Shown piece by piece: positions 33,690-41,925 of a DNA stretch of 49,659 nucleotides. Position 1 is the first letter of the stretch. The number at the start of each line of letters is the position of its first letter. The translations under genes and the position numbers were made by a program. Origin of the DNA: Lentisphaerae bacterium RIFOXYA12_64_32 (GTDB lineage Bacteria > Verrucomicrobiota > Lentisphaeria > Oligosphaerales > YB12-FULL-65-16); NCBI GenBank assembly GCA_001803235.1, contig MHBL01000426.1, positions 1 through 49,659 of the forward strand, in the 5' to 3' direction. Under the pieces are notes generated by a model, which made no database searches, was not told the origin of the DNA, and worked only from the letters and a program-made list of their open reading frames with translations.

Positions 33690-34979
33690 ATGAAACTCAA
33701 AGTAGGTCTCTGTGGTGCAGGTCAATTCGGCAGTCTGTTTGTCCCGGTGTTCCAGCGACATCCCAACGTGGCGGAGGTCTACCTGGCCGACACGATGCCG
33801 GACCGCCTGGCCAGGCAGGCGGCCGCACTGGGCGTGAAGAAGACGTTCAATTCCCTGGACGAACTCTGCGCCAGCGACTGCGACTGCATTGCCATCTTCA
33901 CCCAGCGCTGGCTGCACGCGCCGCAGGCGATCAAGGCGCTGAAAGCGGGGAAACACGTCTACTCCGCGGTGCCGGCCGCCGTCACGCTCGAGGAATTGGA
34001 CGAGCTGGTGGCCACGGTCAAGGCTACAGGGCTGGTCTACATGCTGGGCGAAACCAGCTACTACCGCGCCCAGACCACGTTCTGCCGCGACCGATTCGCC
34101 AAGGGCGAGTTCGGCCGGTTCGTGTACGGCGAAGGCCAGTACCACCACGACATGGCGCACTTCTACAACTCGTATCAGTACAGTGGCGGCGACGAGTGGA
34201 AAAAGACCGCCAGCTTCCCGCCCATGCTTTACCCTACTCACTCGGTCGCGTTCGTCCTAGGTGTGACGTTCGCGCGGATGACCGAGGTCTGCTGCTTCGG
34301 GTACGCGGACACGCACCCGGACGGCATCTTCGACCCGAACCTGAGCCAGTGGCAGAATCCGTTCAGCAATCAGTCGGCCCTGTTCCGGACCTCGGACGGC
34401 GGCATGGCGCGGGTCAACGAGTTCCGCCGCGTCGGCGCCGGCGATCCCGACAACGGGCGCATGACGATCATGGGCACGCACGCGGCCTATGAAGAACAGC
34501 CGCTCAGTGCCGTGGTCACGCGGCTGGACTTCCCCGCCGACTACGGCAAGAACGGCATCCCCTACGCCGAGGCGCACCGACTGGTCAAGCTGCAGAAGCA
34601 GGACGTCAGCTACATTCACACGTTCGACGGTGTGCAGATCACCGAAGCGAACCTGGGTGCACTGCCGCACGAGTACCTTGGCAAGAAGTTCTTCGGCCTC
34701 TCCAAGGTGCAGCCGTTCGAACAACTGCCCCTCGAGTTCGCCGGCGTCCCGACCGGGCACGGTGGCACGCACCTGTTCCTGGTCAACGATTTCGTGCGTT
34801 CGGTGGTCGCCAACCGACTGCCCCCGAATCACGTCTGGCTCGCGGCGCGCTACAACGCGCCGGGTATCGTGGCGAACGAGTCGTCGAAACGCGGCGGCGA
34901 ACTGATGAAGATCCCCGACTTCGGCGTCCCGCCGCCCTCCTGGCCGGCGATGGATGTCACGCACCCGCTCCTGCCGTGA
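33690..34979 (+). CDS. Gfo/Idh/MocA-family oxidoreductase
   Basis: A 429-residue NAD(P)-dependent oxidoreductase. KLKVGLCGAGQFGSLFVPVF is the nucleotide-binding loop, IAIFTQRWLHAPQAIKALKA the strand after it, and GKHVYSAVPAAV the position where family members have EKP; here Ser-Ala-Val-Pro replaces it. ETSYYRAQTTFCRDRFAKGE and GEGQYHHDMAHFYNSYQYSG follow. TAAGGA lies upstream of the ATG at 33690; in-frame codons before it are simple repeat. It sits between two QueG-like paralogues. The missing Lys suggests an altered reaction. Confidence 0.87.
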   Translation: MKLKVGLCGAGQFGSLFVPVFQRHPNVAEVYLADTMPDRLARQAAALGVKKTFNSLDELCASDCDCIAIFTQRWLHAPQAIKALKAGKHVYSAVPAAVTLEELDELVATVKATGLVYMLGETSYYRAQTTFCRDRFAKGEFGRFVYGEGQYHHDMAHFYNSYQYSGGDEWKKTASFPPMLYPTHSVAFVLGVTFARMTEVCCFGYADTHPDGIFDPNLSQWQNPFSNQSALFRTSDGGMARVNEFRRVGAGDPDNGRMTIMGTHAAYEEQPLSAVVTRLDFPADYGKNGIPYAEAHRLVKLQKQDVSYIHTFDGVQITEANLGALPHEYLGKKFFGLSKVQPFEQLPLEFAGVPTGHGGTHLFLVNDFVRSVVANRLPPNHVWLAARYNAPGIVANESSKRGGELMKIPDFGVPPPSWPAMDVTHPLLP

Positions 34980-35056
34980 CTCGGCTCGCGAGGCCGCTCG
35001 CCCTCCAGCAGGAGGCGGGGCTTACCATCAACTCAAACAGCAAGCGAGGTTTGACC

Positions 35057-36073
35057 ATGAGTATCACCAGCACAGACGTGAAAGAAGCGGCGCGACAATT
35101 CGGGGCTGACCTGGTCGGTATCGGCGACATCAGCCGGTTCGAGGGCGTGAAGCCGGAAAACGATCCGCGGTTCATCGCGCCCAAGGCCAAGACGATCATC
35201 GGCCTGGGGTTCCGCGTGCTGCGCGGTTCGCTGCGCGGCATCGAGGAAGGCACGCAGTACTACCAGTACTCAACCATGGGTGTCATGCATATCGACGAAC
35301 TGTTCGCACCCGCAACGCTGCGGCGCCTGGCCTGTTTTCTGGAGGACAACGGCTACGACGGCGCCGTCTACCGCGCCGTCACCGACCGGCGCCCGGCCTC
35401 GAACACCGGCACCGAACCGGAGCGCGGCGCCATCTACAAGCTCGAGCATGCCGAACCGGTGGCACCCGGTAAACCGGCCCCGGATGTGCTCATGGACTTC
35501 CGGCTCGCGGCCGTCATCTGCGGGCTGGGCGAGATCGGCCACGGCGGGTTTGTGCTCACGCCGGAGTTCGGCCCGTTGCAGCGGTTCGCGTTTATCCTCA
35601 CGGACGCGCCGCTGGAACCGGACCCCATGCTGAACGGACCGCGCCTGTGCGACCGGTGCGGCAAGTGCGCGACGGCGTGTCCCGGTCAGGCGCTGAACCC
35701 GAAAGAACCCACGCAGACGAAACTTGCGGAGTTCGCCGTCGAACACGCGAAGCTGGACGAGTGGCAGTGCGCCGCGCACTACCAGGGTGCCAACCGCAGT
35801 ATCAACCCGTTCCTGGCGTCGGACAAACTCAAGCCGTTCGCGGACGCAGCGCAGATCGCCTCTGGCCAGAAGCAGATGTCGGAAGCCGAGGTGCGCAAGC
35901 TGCTGCCGGTGCTGGGCTCGGCCTATCCCGGGGTCGGGTCGATGTACCCGTCCTCCCTGTGCGGGCGTGCCTGCTATCGCGCCTGCCTGGTGCACTTGGA
36001 GGAGCAGGGTAAGCTCACGAAGAAGTACCACGCCCCGTTCCGGCGCGGCCCCGTCTGGGCGCTGCCCGCGTGA
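35057..36073 (+). CDS. QueG-like 4Fe-4S protein, second paralogue
   Basis: A 338-residue paralogue of 32473-33507. Shared blocks are GADLVGIGDISRFEG, LRGIEEGTQYYQYSTMG, CGLGEIGHGGFVLTPEFGPL and LDEWQCAAHYQGA. Cluster 1 is canonical: C198-x2-C201-x2-C204-x3-C208-Pro. Cluster 2 keeps only C302, C306 and C310; the fourth Cys of the first paralogue (CIASC) is replaced by CLVHL. C238 or another residue might substitute. The ATG at 35057 has GAGG 7 nt upstream. It ends the cassette. The division of labour between the two paralogues is unknown. Confidence 0.82.
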   Translation: MSITSTDVKEAARQFGADLVGIGDISRFEGVKPENDPRFIAPKAKTIIGLGFRVLRGSLRGIEEGTQYYQYSTMGVMHIDELFAPATLRRLACFLEDNGYDGAVYRAVTDRRPASNTGTEPERGAIYKLEHAEPVAPGKPAPDVLMDFRLAAVICGLGEIGHGGFVLTPEFGPLQRFAFILTDAPLEPDPMLNGPRLCDRCGKCATACPGQALNPKEPTQTKLAEFAVEHAKLDEWQCAAHYQGANRSINPFLASDKLKPFADAAQIASGQKQMSEAEVRKLLPVLGSAYPGVGSMYPSSLCGRACYRACLVHLEEQGKLTKKYHAPFRRGPVWALPA

Positions 36074-36626
36074 GCGAGGCGGGAAGAGAGGGAACGAGGT
36101 GCGGCGAAGTAGCCTATGAACCCGTTCACCTGCCACACGAGGTGGCAGGGGTCTGTGCTCCACCCTTAGCTCCTAACCCGGCGTAGCCGGAACCAAGACG
36201 AACGTCGAACGCTGAACTTCGAACGTCGAACGCCGAAGTCACCGCTTGCCCCCCTCGACACCCGACACCCGACACCCGACACCCGACACCCGACACCCGA
36301 CACCTGGCTCGGCGTGGTTGCTGCCGTCACAAAGTCTGCCAGAAAACACGAGTTTGGAGTCGTGGGGTACCATGTCACTCGCGGGCTGCGGCAGAGTGGC
36401 CGGAGCGGTCGTGGATCCTGAGCTTGTCGAAGGGCTCGCTCCGGCACCCGCGGGAGCGAGCCGCTCCCGCCACGTTGCCAGAACGACCCGGACAAACAGT
36501 GAGTAACGCCCACACATGATCGGCCGGTCTGCCGGCCGGGGCCGCTGACGCATTACGTTAGCCCCGCGCCTCGCGTTGGTGTTTTCCTGTTCCAGTGGTA
36601 AAGTGGTCTCTTGGTGGAGGTCGAAT
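36074..36626. repeat. Intergenic repeat block
   Basis: From left to right: the dispersed unit also found at 28695 and 48365 (36170-36255, ACCAAGACGAACGTCGAACG); seven CGACACC heptamers (36256-36304); the GTCACAAAGTC...GGTACCATG block (36311-36373); a GCGGGAGCGAGCCGCTCCCGC hairpin (36451-36471); and an element-B right end, GCTGACGCATTAC (36543-36556). No gene. Confidence 0.75.
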
Positions 36627-37445
36627 ATGAGCCCCAGATCCGTGTCCGGTAAGATCACCGTCCGTGCCCTGCAAGCCTTGGCCGATGCGGGGCAGAAGCT
36701 GGTTGCCGTCACCGCGTACGATGCGCTGACCGGGCGGCTGGCAGACGAGTCCGGCGTGCACCTGATCCTGGTCGGAGACTCAATGGGCATGACCATGCTC
36801 GGGTACTCGACGACCATCCCCGTCACGCTGGCCGATTCCCTGCACCACACCGCTGCTGTCGTCCGCGGCGTCCGCAAGGCCCTGGTTATCGGCGACATGC
36901 CGTTCCTGACCTACCAGATCACGCCCGAAGAGGCGTTGCGCAACGCGGGGCGCTATCTGCAGGAAGCCGGCGCCGACGGCGTCAAGCTCGAAGGCGGCCG
37001 CAGCATGGCCCCGACCATCGCCAGGCTCGTCCACGCCGGCATCCCGGTCCTGGGACACATCGGGCTGCTGCCCCAGTCGATCCTGACCGACGGCGGGTAC
37101 CGCATCCACGGCCGCACCCCGGAAGAAGCGCGTGAACTGCTCGAGGACGCCCGGGCCGTGCAGGAAGCCGGCGCCTTCGCCGTGGTGCTGGAGGGGCTGC
37201 CGGTCAGCCTGAGCGAACAGATCACCGCCAGCCTGAACATCCCCACCATCGGCATCGGTGCCGGGCCGGCCTGCGACGGCCAGATCCAGGTGTTGCACGA
37301 CATTCTCGGGCTGTTCGAGGCGTTCGTGCCCAAGCACACCAAACCGTACGCCAAGCTGGCCGAAGCGGCGCGCGACGCCATCGCACGCTACCGCGATGAA
37401 GTCAGCGCCGGGACATTCCCGGGCGAGGAGCAGTCGTTCCGATAA
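36627..37445 (+). CDS. panB: Ketopantoate hydroxymethyltransferase
   Basis: A 272-residue PanB, which makes ketopantoate from 2-oxoisovalerate using methylene-THF, the first step of pantothenate synthesis. The TIM-barrel signatures are intact: VAVTAYDALTGRLADESGV, LILVGDSMGMTMLGYSTTIP, FLTYQITPEEALRNAGRYLQ, GVKLEGG, GHIGLLPQS and the catalytic Glu strand FAVVLEGLP, with TIGIGAGPACDGQIQVLHD. Length is standard. GGAGG lies 6 nt before the ATG at 36627. It is followed by panC after a repeat-bearing gap of 185 nt. Confidence 0.96.
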   Translation: MSPRSVSGKITVRALQALADAGQKLVAVTAYDALTGRLADESGVHLILVGDSMGMTMLGYSTTIPVTLADSLHHTAAVVRGVRKALVIGDMPFLTYQITPEEALRNAGRYLQEAGADGVKLEGGRSMAPTIARLVHAGIPVLGHIGLLPQSILTDGGYRIHGRTPEEARELLEDARAVQEAGAFAVVLEGLPVSLSEQITASLNIPTIGIGAGPACDGQIQVLHDILGLFEAFVPKHTKPYAKLAEAARDAIARYRDEVSAGTFPGEEQSFR

Positions 37446-37456
37446 GGGAGAAGAGT

Positions 37457-37618
37457 GTTCAGGTTTCAGTGTTCAGTGTTCGGGCCTCACGCTGGCAGAC
37501 CGATCCGTCGGATCGGGCCAGACCGCACCTGAGGCATTCCGGCGCCCTGGCACCTGAACCTGCGCTGCGACACTCTGTGAACTCATCCCCCCCTGAAACC
37601 TGAACACTGAAACCTGAA
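37457..37618. repeat. TTCAGGTTTCAGTG inverted repeat between panB and panC
   Basis: TTCAGGTTTCAGTGTTCAG (37458-37476) and its complement (37600-37618) are perfect 19-bp arms about 120 bp apart. The right arm ends 12 nt before the panC ATG, which has no clear SD. It is probably a small inserted element. Related GAAACCTGAAAGC sequence is near 1369. Confidence 0.7.
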
Positions 37619-37630
37619 ACCGCTTCTGCA

Positions 37631-38470
37631 ATGGACATCATCCGCACCATTCCCGAGATGCAGGCCTGGGCGCTGAACGCGTGGCGCGCCGGGCGGCGCA
37701 TCGGTCTTGTCCCGACCATGGGATACCTGCACGCTGGGCACCTGTCGCTGGTTCAGGTGGCGCGCGTTCACGCCGAGGTCACCGTGGTCAGCATCTACGT
37801 CAACCCGACGCAGTTCGGGCCGAACGAGGACCTGGCCGCTTACCCGCGCGACTTCGAACGCGACGAAGCGCTTTGCCGCGACGCCGGCGTGGACGTCGTC
37901 TTCTACCCGAGTGACGCCGACATGTACGCCCCGGACCACTCCGTCTGGATCGTCGAGGAGGTGTTGTCCAAACCGCTTTGCGGCCGGTCACGGCCGACGC
38001 ATTTCCGCGGCGTCGCCACGGTGGTCGCCAAGCTGTTCAACGCCGTCCTGCCCACGGTCGCGGTGTTTGGCCAGAAGGACGCACAGCAGGCCCTGGTGAT
38101 CCAGCGCCTGGCGCGAGACCTGAACTCGCCGGTCCGCGTCATTGTGGCGCCCACGGTCCGCGAGCCGGACGGCCTGGCCATGAGCTCGCGCAACAAGTAC
38201 CTGAGCCCGGACGAACGGCAGCGGGCCGTGGCGATATCCAAGGGATTGCGCCGCGCCGCGGACCTGTACGCGGCGGGAACTCGCGACGTGAACCGACTGC
38301 GCGACACCGTCACGGACGGCATAACCGCGGCCGCCGGCCGGGTCGACTACGTCGAAATCCTGTCCCGCGACGCACTGGCGCCCGTCACGACGGTGGACCG
38401 GCCCTGCCTGCTGGCCGTGGCCGCGTTCTTCGGCAAGACCCGGCTGATCGATAACGGTTTCCTGGGATGA
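37631..38470 (+). CDS. panC: Pantoate-beta-alanine ligase
   Basis: A 279-residue PanC, which joins pantoate and beta-alanine using ATP. It has the nucleotidyltransferase-fold motifs GLVPTMGYLHAGHLSLVQVA (HxGH), VSIYVNPTQFGPNEDLAAYP, KPLCGRSRPTHFRGVATVVA, VFGQKDAQQALVIQRLARDL and the KMSKS-like DGLAMSSRNKYL. Length is normal. The ATG at 37631 has no good SD because a repeat arm lies directly upstream. Translation may depend on panB or an unstructured leader. Confidence 0.96.
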   Translation: MDIIRTIPEMQAWALNAWRAGRRIGLVPTMGYLHAGHLSLVQVARVHAEVTVVSIYVNPTQFGPNEDLAAYPRDFERDEALCRDAGVDVVFYPSDADMYAPDHSVWIVEEVLSKPLCGRSRPTHFRGVATVVAKLFNAVLPTVAVFGQKDAQQALVIQRLARDLNSPVRVIVAPTVREPDGLAMSSRNKYLSPDERQRAVAISKGLRRAADLYAAGTRDVNRLRDTVTDGITAAAGRVDYVEILSRDALAPVTTVDRPCLLAVAAFFGKTRLIDNGFLG

Positions 38471-38546
38471 GGCGTGGGTTCGGTGTTCGGGAAAGCCTTC
38501 CCCCCGGCGGGCGGTTGTTTCGGGCAACGAAAAGGACTCTTCACAC

Positions 38547-40835
38547 ATGAGCATTCGCTCGCGTCTTCTTCTCCTGCTGGTGCTGGTCCTGGGGTTGACC
38601 GCAACCCTGGCCGGTTTGGCGCTCTTCCATCTCTCACGGGGACGTGCCCTCGGTGAAGCCAGCCTGGCGGCCGCGGAAGTGGGCGGCGGCATCGTCCTGC
38701 ATTCGGTCTACGTGAACGACGTGGTGTCCGCACGCCAGACGGAGGACAAAGCGCGGGAAGAGGAACTCATCCGGCTCGTCCGCACGCACCGGCAACACTT
38801 GGAGGAAGGGATCCTGAAGACGCAGCAAGCGCCGGGCACCGAACTCTCCGCCCAGGACGAAAGCTCTCAGGAACTGCGGCGCAAGCGCGAGGCGTTCATG
38901 GCGCTGTGGACCCCCTACGCCGACGCCGTCGACGACATTCTCGAGGGCCGCACCGTGGTGCGAAAACTCGACTTCGTGACCGCCAACGCGCACGAGTTGA
39001 ACAACCGCATGACCGAGGTCAGCCGGGCGTTCGAGGCCCGCGGCGCGCGGCACCAGACCGTGGCCCTGCGGTTCGTGGTCGGCCTGGTCGCGGTGCTGGT
39101 GCTGCTGGTCCTGGTGGCGGCCTGGACGGTGGTCCGCGGTCTGCTGCGGCCGGTCGACGCGATCACCGAACGCATGAAAATGATGAGCAATGGCGAACTG
39201 CCCCTCGAACTGCCCATGCCCCTCGACGCGCACGATGAGGTCGGTGAACTCAGCCGCTACTTCAACGGCATCCTGTACCGGTTGCGCGAGGCGGACCATA
39301 CCAAGGACCGGTTCCTGGCCACCATGAGCCACGAAATCCGCACGCCCATGAACGGTGTCATCGGCTTCCTCGAAAACCTGGAGGGCACCGACCTGAGCGA
39401 ACCGCAGCGGCAGTACGTCCGGCTCATCGGCTCCAGCGCCCGGGCCCTGCTGCGCGTCATCAACGAAATCCTTGATTTCTCCAAGCTCGCGGCCGGCAAG
39501 ATGACACTGGAAAACGCGGCGTTCGACCTGCAGCGGCTGGTCAAAGAGCGCGTTGATGTCGTGCGCGAGATGCTCCGTGCCAAGCCGGTCAAGGCCCGGC
39601 TCGACTTGGGCGAGTGGCCGAACCCGGTGATTCGCGGCGACCCGGCGCGGCTGCGCCAGGTGCTCGACAACCTGCTCAACAACGCGGTCAAGTTCACCGA
39701 TCACGGCGAGATCTGCCTGCACGTCACGTTCACGGCGGCGCCCGAGGACCGGGTCACGGTCACGTTCGAGGTGGCGGACACCGGCATCGGCATCTCGACG
39801 CAGCAGCAGGCGCGGCTGTTCCAGGCCTTTTCCCAGGCCGAAACCACCACCACGCGCCGCTACGGCGGCACCGGCCTGGGCCTGTGCATCTCCGCCAATC
39901 TGGTGACCCTCATGGGCGGCGCCCTGCGCGTTGAGAGCCAGCCCGGCAAGGGCAGCCGTTTCATCTTCAGCCTGGTCACCAGCAACGCCCGGCCCGAGGA
40001 GCAGGTGCAGCTCTCCGAGCATCACGCCGTGAAGTTCGCGCCCGGCGCGCTGAAGCGGTTCTGGGCCCTGCTCGTCGACGACACCCCGACCAATCTCTTC
40101 CTCATGGAGACCATCTGCCAGAGCATCGGCCTGCCCTACATGACCGCCACCAACGGCCAGGAAGCCGTGGACCGCTGCCGCAAGACGCACTTCGACCTGG
40201 TGTTCATGGACATCCAGATGCCGATCATGGACGGCTACGAGGCCATCCGCGAAATCCGCAAACTCGATGACCCCGCCGCCACCCAGATCATCGCCCTGAC
40301 CGCCAGCGCCATGCAGGAGGACGTCGACAAGGCGCTCGGCGCCGGCTCAACCGGGTTCATGCCCAAACCGTTCGAACGCAACCAGCTCCTGCTCTGCATT
40401 GCCGAGCACCTGGGCGTCGTGGTCGAGCGCGAACTGCGGCCCATGACCGACACCGGCGAGGCGCCCGAAAGCGTCGCCGTGCGCCAGATGTACGACTTCA
40501 TGCGCGAACAGTACCAGATTTCGCTGGACGAAATCAAAATGATCCTGGCCCAGTCCGTCAAAGATTGGCGACCCCAGCTCAACGACATCCTGGCCTACGC
40601 GAAGAAGCGGAACTGGCCCCCCATTCGCGCCACCATGCACAAGTTCAAGGGTCAGCTCAGCTCCATCGGCCTGCCCGACTTTGCCGACATCGCCGACGAC
40701 GTCAACCTCCGCATCAAGGCCGACAAGACCGAGGGACTGGAGCAAACCCTCGAAAGCTTTGTCGCCGAGCTCGGCGCCATCTTCCGCGCCGCCGAGCAGG
40801 ACATCACCCTGGCCCACCCCAAACCCGGCGCCTGA
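38547..40835 (+). CDS. Hybrid sensor histidine kinase with REC and Hpt
   Basis: A 762-residue membrane-bound phosphorelay protein. TM1 is about residues 5-28, an extracytoplasmic helical sensor spans about 30-170, TM2 is about 173-196 and HAMP follows to about 250. HisKA has MSHEIRTPMNG (H262). HATPase_c has LLNNAVKF (N379 region), VADTGIGIS (D411) and GGTGLGLCIS. A receiver domain follows with FMDIQMPIMDGYE (D555) and FMPKPF (K607). A C-terminal Hpt has ATMHKFKGQLSSIGL (H698). All phosphotransfer residues are present. No separate response regulator is adjacent, so the output partner is unknown. The start is the ATG at 38547. Confidence 0.94.
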   Translation: MSIRSRLLLLLVLVLGLTATLAGLALFHLSRGRALGEASLAAAEVGGGIVLHSVYVNDVVSARQTEDKAREEELIRLVRTHRQHLEEGILKTQQAPGTELSAQDESSQELRRKREAFMALWTPYADAVDDILEGRTVVRKLDFVTANAHELNNRMTEVSRAFEARGARHQTVALRFVVGLVAVLVLLVLVAAWTVVRGLLRPVDAITERMKMMSNGELPLELPMPLDAHDEVGELSRYFNGILYRLREADHTKDRFLATMSHEIRTPMNGVIGFLENLEGTDLSEPQRQYVRLIGSSARALLRVINEILDFSKLAAGKMTLENAAFDLQRLVKERVDVVREMLRAKPVKARLDLGEWPNPVIRGDPARLRQVLDNLLNNAVKFTDHGEICLHVTFTAAPEDRVTVTFEVADTGIGISTQQQARLFQAFSQAETTTTRRYGGTGLGLCISANLVTLMGGALRVESQPGKGSRFIFSLVTSNARPEEQVQLSEHHAVKFAPGALKRFWALLVDDTPTNLFLMETICQSIGLPYMTATNGQEAVDRCRKTHFDLVFMDIQMPIMDGYEAIREIRKLDDPAATQIIALTASAMQEDVDKALGAGSTGFMPKPFERNQLLLCIAEHLGVVVERELRPMTDTGEAPESVAVRQMYDFMREQYQISLDEIKMILAQSVKDWRPQLNDILAYAKKRNWPPIRATMHKFKGQLSSIGLPDFADIADDVNLRIKADKTEGLEQTLESFVAELGAIFRAAEQDITLAHPKPGA

Positions 40836-40860
40836 CGCGCGCCCCTCCCGGGGGGCATGC

Positions 40861-41016
40861 CTATCAAGCCAACGATGCCGGCGTCTGTCGGCACCGTGGC
40901 TCGACGCTCTGAAAAAGTAGGGCAAGGTTCCAGCCTTGCAGTCCCCCGCGCCCCGGGTGAGAGCCCGGGTGCGGATCGCGGTCGACACAGCAAGGCTGGA
41001 GCCATGCTGCTACGTT
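40861..41016. repeat. GGCTCCAGCC hairpin element, copy 3
   Basis: Core 40915-41016 with AGCAAGGCTGGAGCCATGCT at the right end, and about 50 bp of left flank shared with copy 1. It separates the kinase gene from the convergent vapC-like gene and abuts the latter's stop codon. Confidence 0.78.
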
Positions 41017-41413
41017 ACGGCAGAACAAACCCCTCGCGGGCGAAGTGCTCGTCCCGAGCGATGACCTCGCGAATGCCCCGCCGCCGCATGACGTCGATGG
41101 ATGTGCAGTCGGTGAAGCTCAAGCCTCGGACGCGCGCCTGCCGGCACCGCGCTTCACCGAACGCATGGAGTTGCTCGTCGATCCAGACGACCTGGCAGCG
41201 GCTCAACAGCCGGTCGTGCCAGCAGTCCACCGCATCCCACCCGAGCCGTGCCTGGATGACCGCCCAACTCTCGTGCACGACGTGGTTCGTAGTCACCAAT
41301 TGCCACGATTCGCGCTGGGCCCGCAGAAAACCGTCCTTGGCCTGCGGGTGAAAGGGATCGGTCCCATCAAGGAAGGCGTAGAATCCCGACGTGTCGACAA
41401 ACACGGTCTTCAT
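41015..41413 (-). CDS. VapC-type PIN ribonuclease toxin
   Basis: A 132-residue PIN-domain toxin. It has KTVFVDTSGFYAFLDGTDP (first acidic residue, D7), HVVHESWAVIQ (Glu), LSFTDCTSIDVMRRRG (Asp) and IARDEHFAREGF (terminal Asp), so the acidic quartet for metal-dependent RNA cleavage is complete. The start is the ATG at 41413, overlapping the antitoxin stop as ATGA. The longer frame to 41461 is an artefact inside the antitoxin gene. It should be active, unlike the decayed toxins in the left TA island. Confidence 0.9.
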   Translation of the reverse strand: MKTVFVDTSGFYAFLDGTDPFHPQAKDGFLRAQRESWQLVTTNHVVHESWAVIQARLGWDAVDCWHDRLLSRCQVVWIDEQLHAFGEARCRQARVRGLSFTDCTSIDVMRRRGIREVIARDEHFAREGFVLP

Positions 41414-41667
41414 GTGCCGGAGCGCCCTCCCGTTTGCGGGACAGCGGCCTCGGCCCACCACCGGTCATGGTCCTTAAGTTCGCCAGGCGGTAGCGGCGTG
41501 AACCGGCCCGCAATAGTGGCCAAGCCCTCCTCTTCCACCGCCGTACGCTGCAGGAACGCATCGATGCCTTCCCGGATGCAATCAGCCATAGACCGATGCT
41601 GAATTGCCGCAATCTGGCGCAGTTTGTCGTATTTCTGCTCTGGTAATTGGATCTGTGTTCTTATCAT
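41410..41667 (-). CDS. RHH (CopG-like) antitoxin
   Basis: An 85-residue ribbon-helix-helix protein. RTQIQLPEQKYDKLRQIAAI and RSMADCIREGIDAFL form the DNA-binding strand and two helices; the acidic and aromatic tail (LKDHDRWWAEA) would wrap the toxin. The ATG at 41667 comes 6 nt after the -10 hexamer TATATT, so the mRNA is predicted to be leaderless. Operator-like repeats overlap this start. Confidence 0.88.
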   Translation of the reverse strand: MIRTQIQLPEQKYDKLRQIAAIQHRSMADCIREGIDAFLQRTAVEEEGLATIAGRFTPLPPGELKDHDRWWAEAAVPQTGGRSGT

Positions 41668-41696
41668 GCTTACAATATATAGGCAGCATGCTTACA
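41665..41696 (-). promoter_or_regulatory. Operator-like direct repeats of vapBC
   Basis: CATGCTTACA occurs at 41665-41674 and again at 41687-41696 (minus-strand TGTAAGCATG), spaced 22 bp. One copy is in the promoter spacer and the other overlaps the start codon. Probable binding sites for the RHH antitoxin. Confidence 0.65.
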
Positions 41697-41702
41697 CTGC
41701 AA
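41674..41702 (-). promoter_or_regulatory. Promoter of the vapBC operon
   Basis: On the minus strand TTGCAG (41702-41697), a 17-bp spacer and TATATT (41679-41674). The expected start point falls at the ATG at 41667. Confidence 0.65.
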
Positions 41703-41925
41703 GATAACACCAAACCGCACGACGGTTCGGCCGGGGGGGCCGCCCGCGGTACTGGAGAGCAGAGCGGAGACACGGGAGTCGGGGCCGTCACAAAGACGAC
41801 CTGAAAACGCGAGTCTTGGGGTCGTGGGGCGCCATTGATGCCATCCGGCCCGCGCCCGACCCGGGCTTGCCCGCTTCGCGCTCTTCCGTTTGCCTGGCGC
41901 TACCATTACGGTACAGTACGTGACT

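Noticed and set aside
38634..40190. Minus-strand ORF of 518 codons
   Set aside because: Shadow of the hybrid histidine kinase; no domain recognisable.
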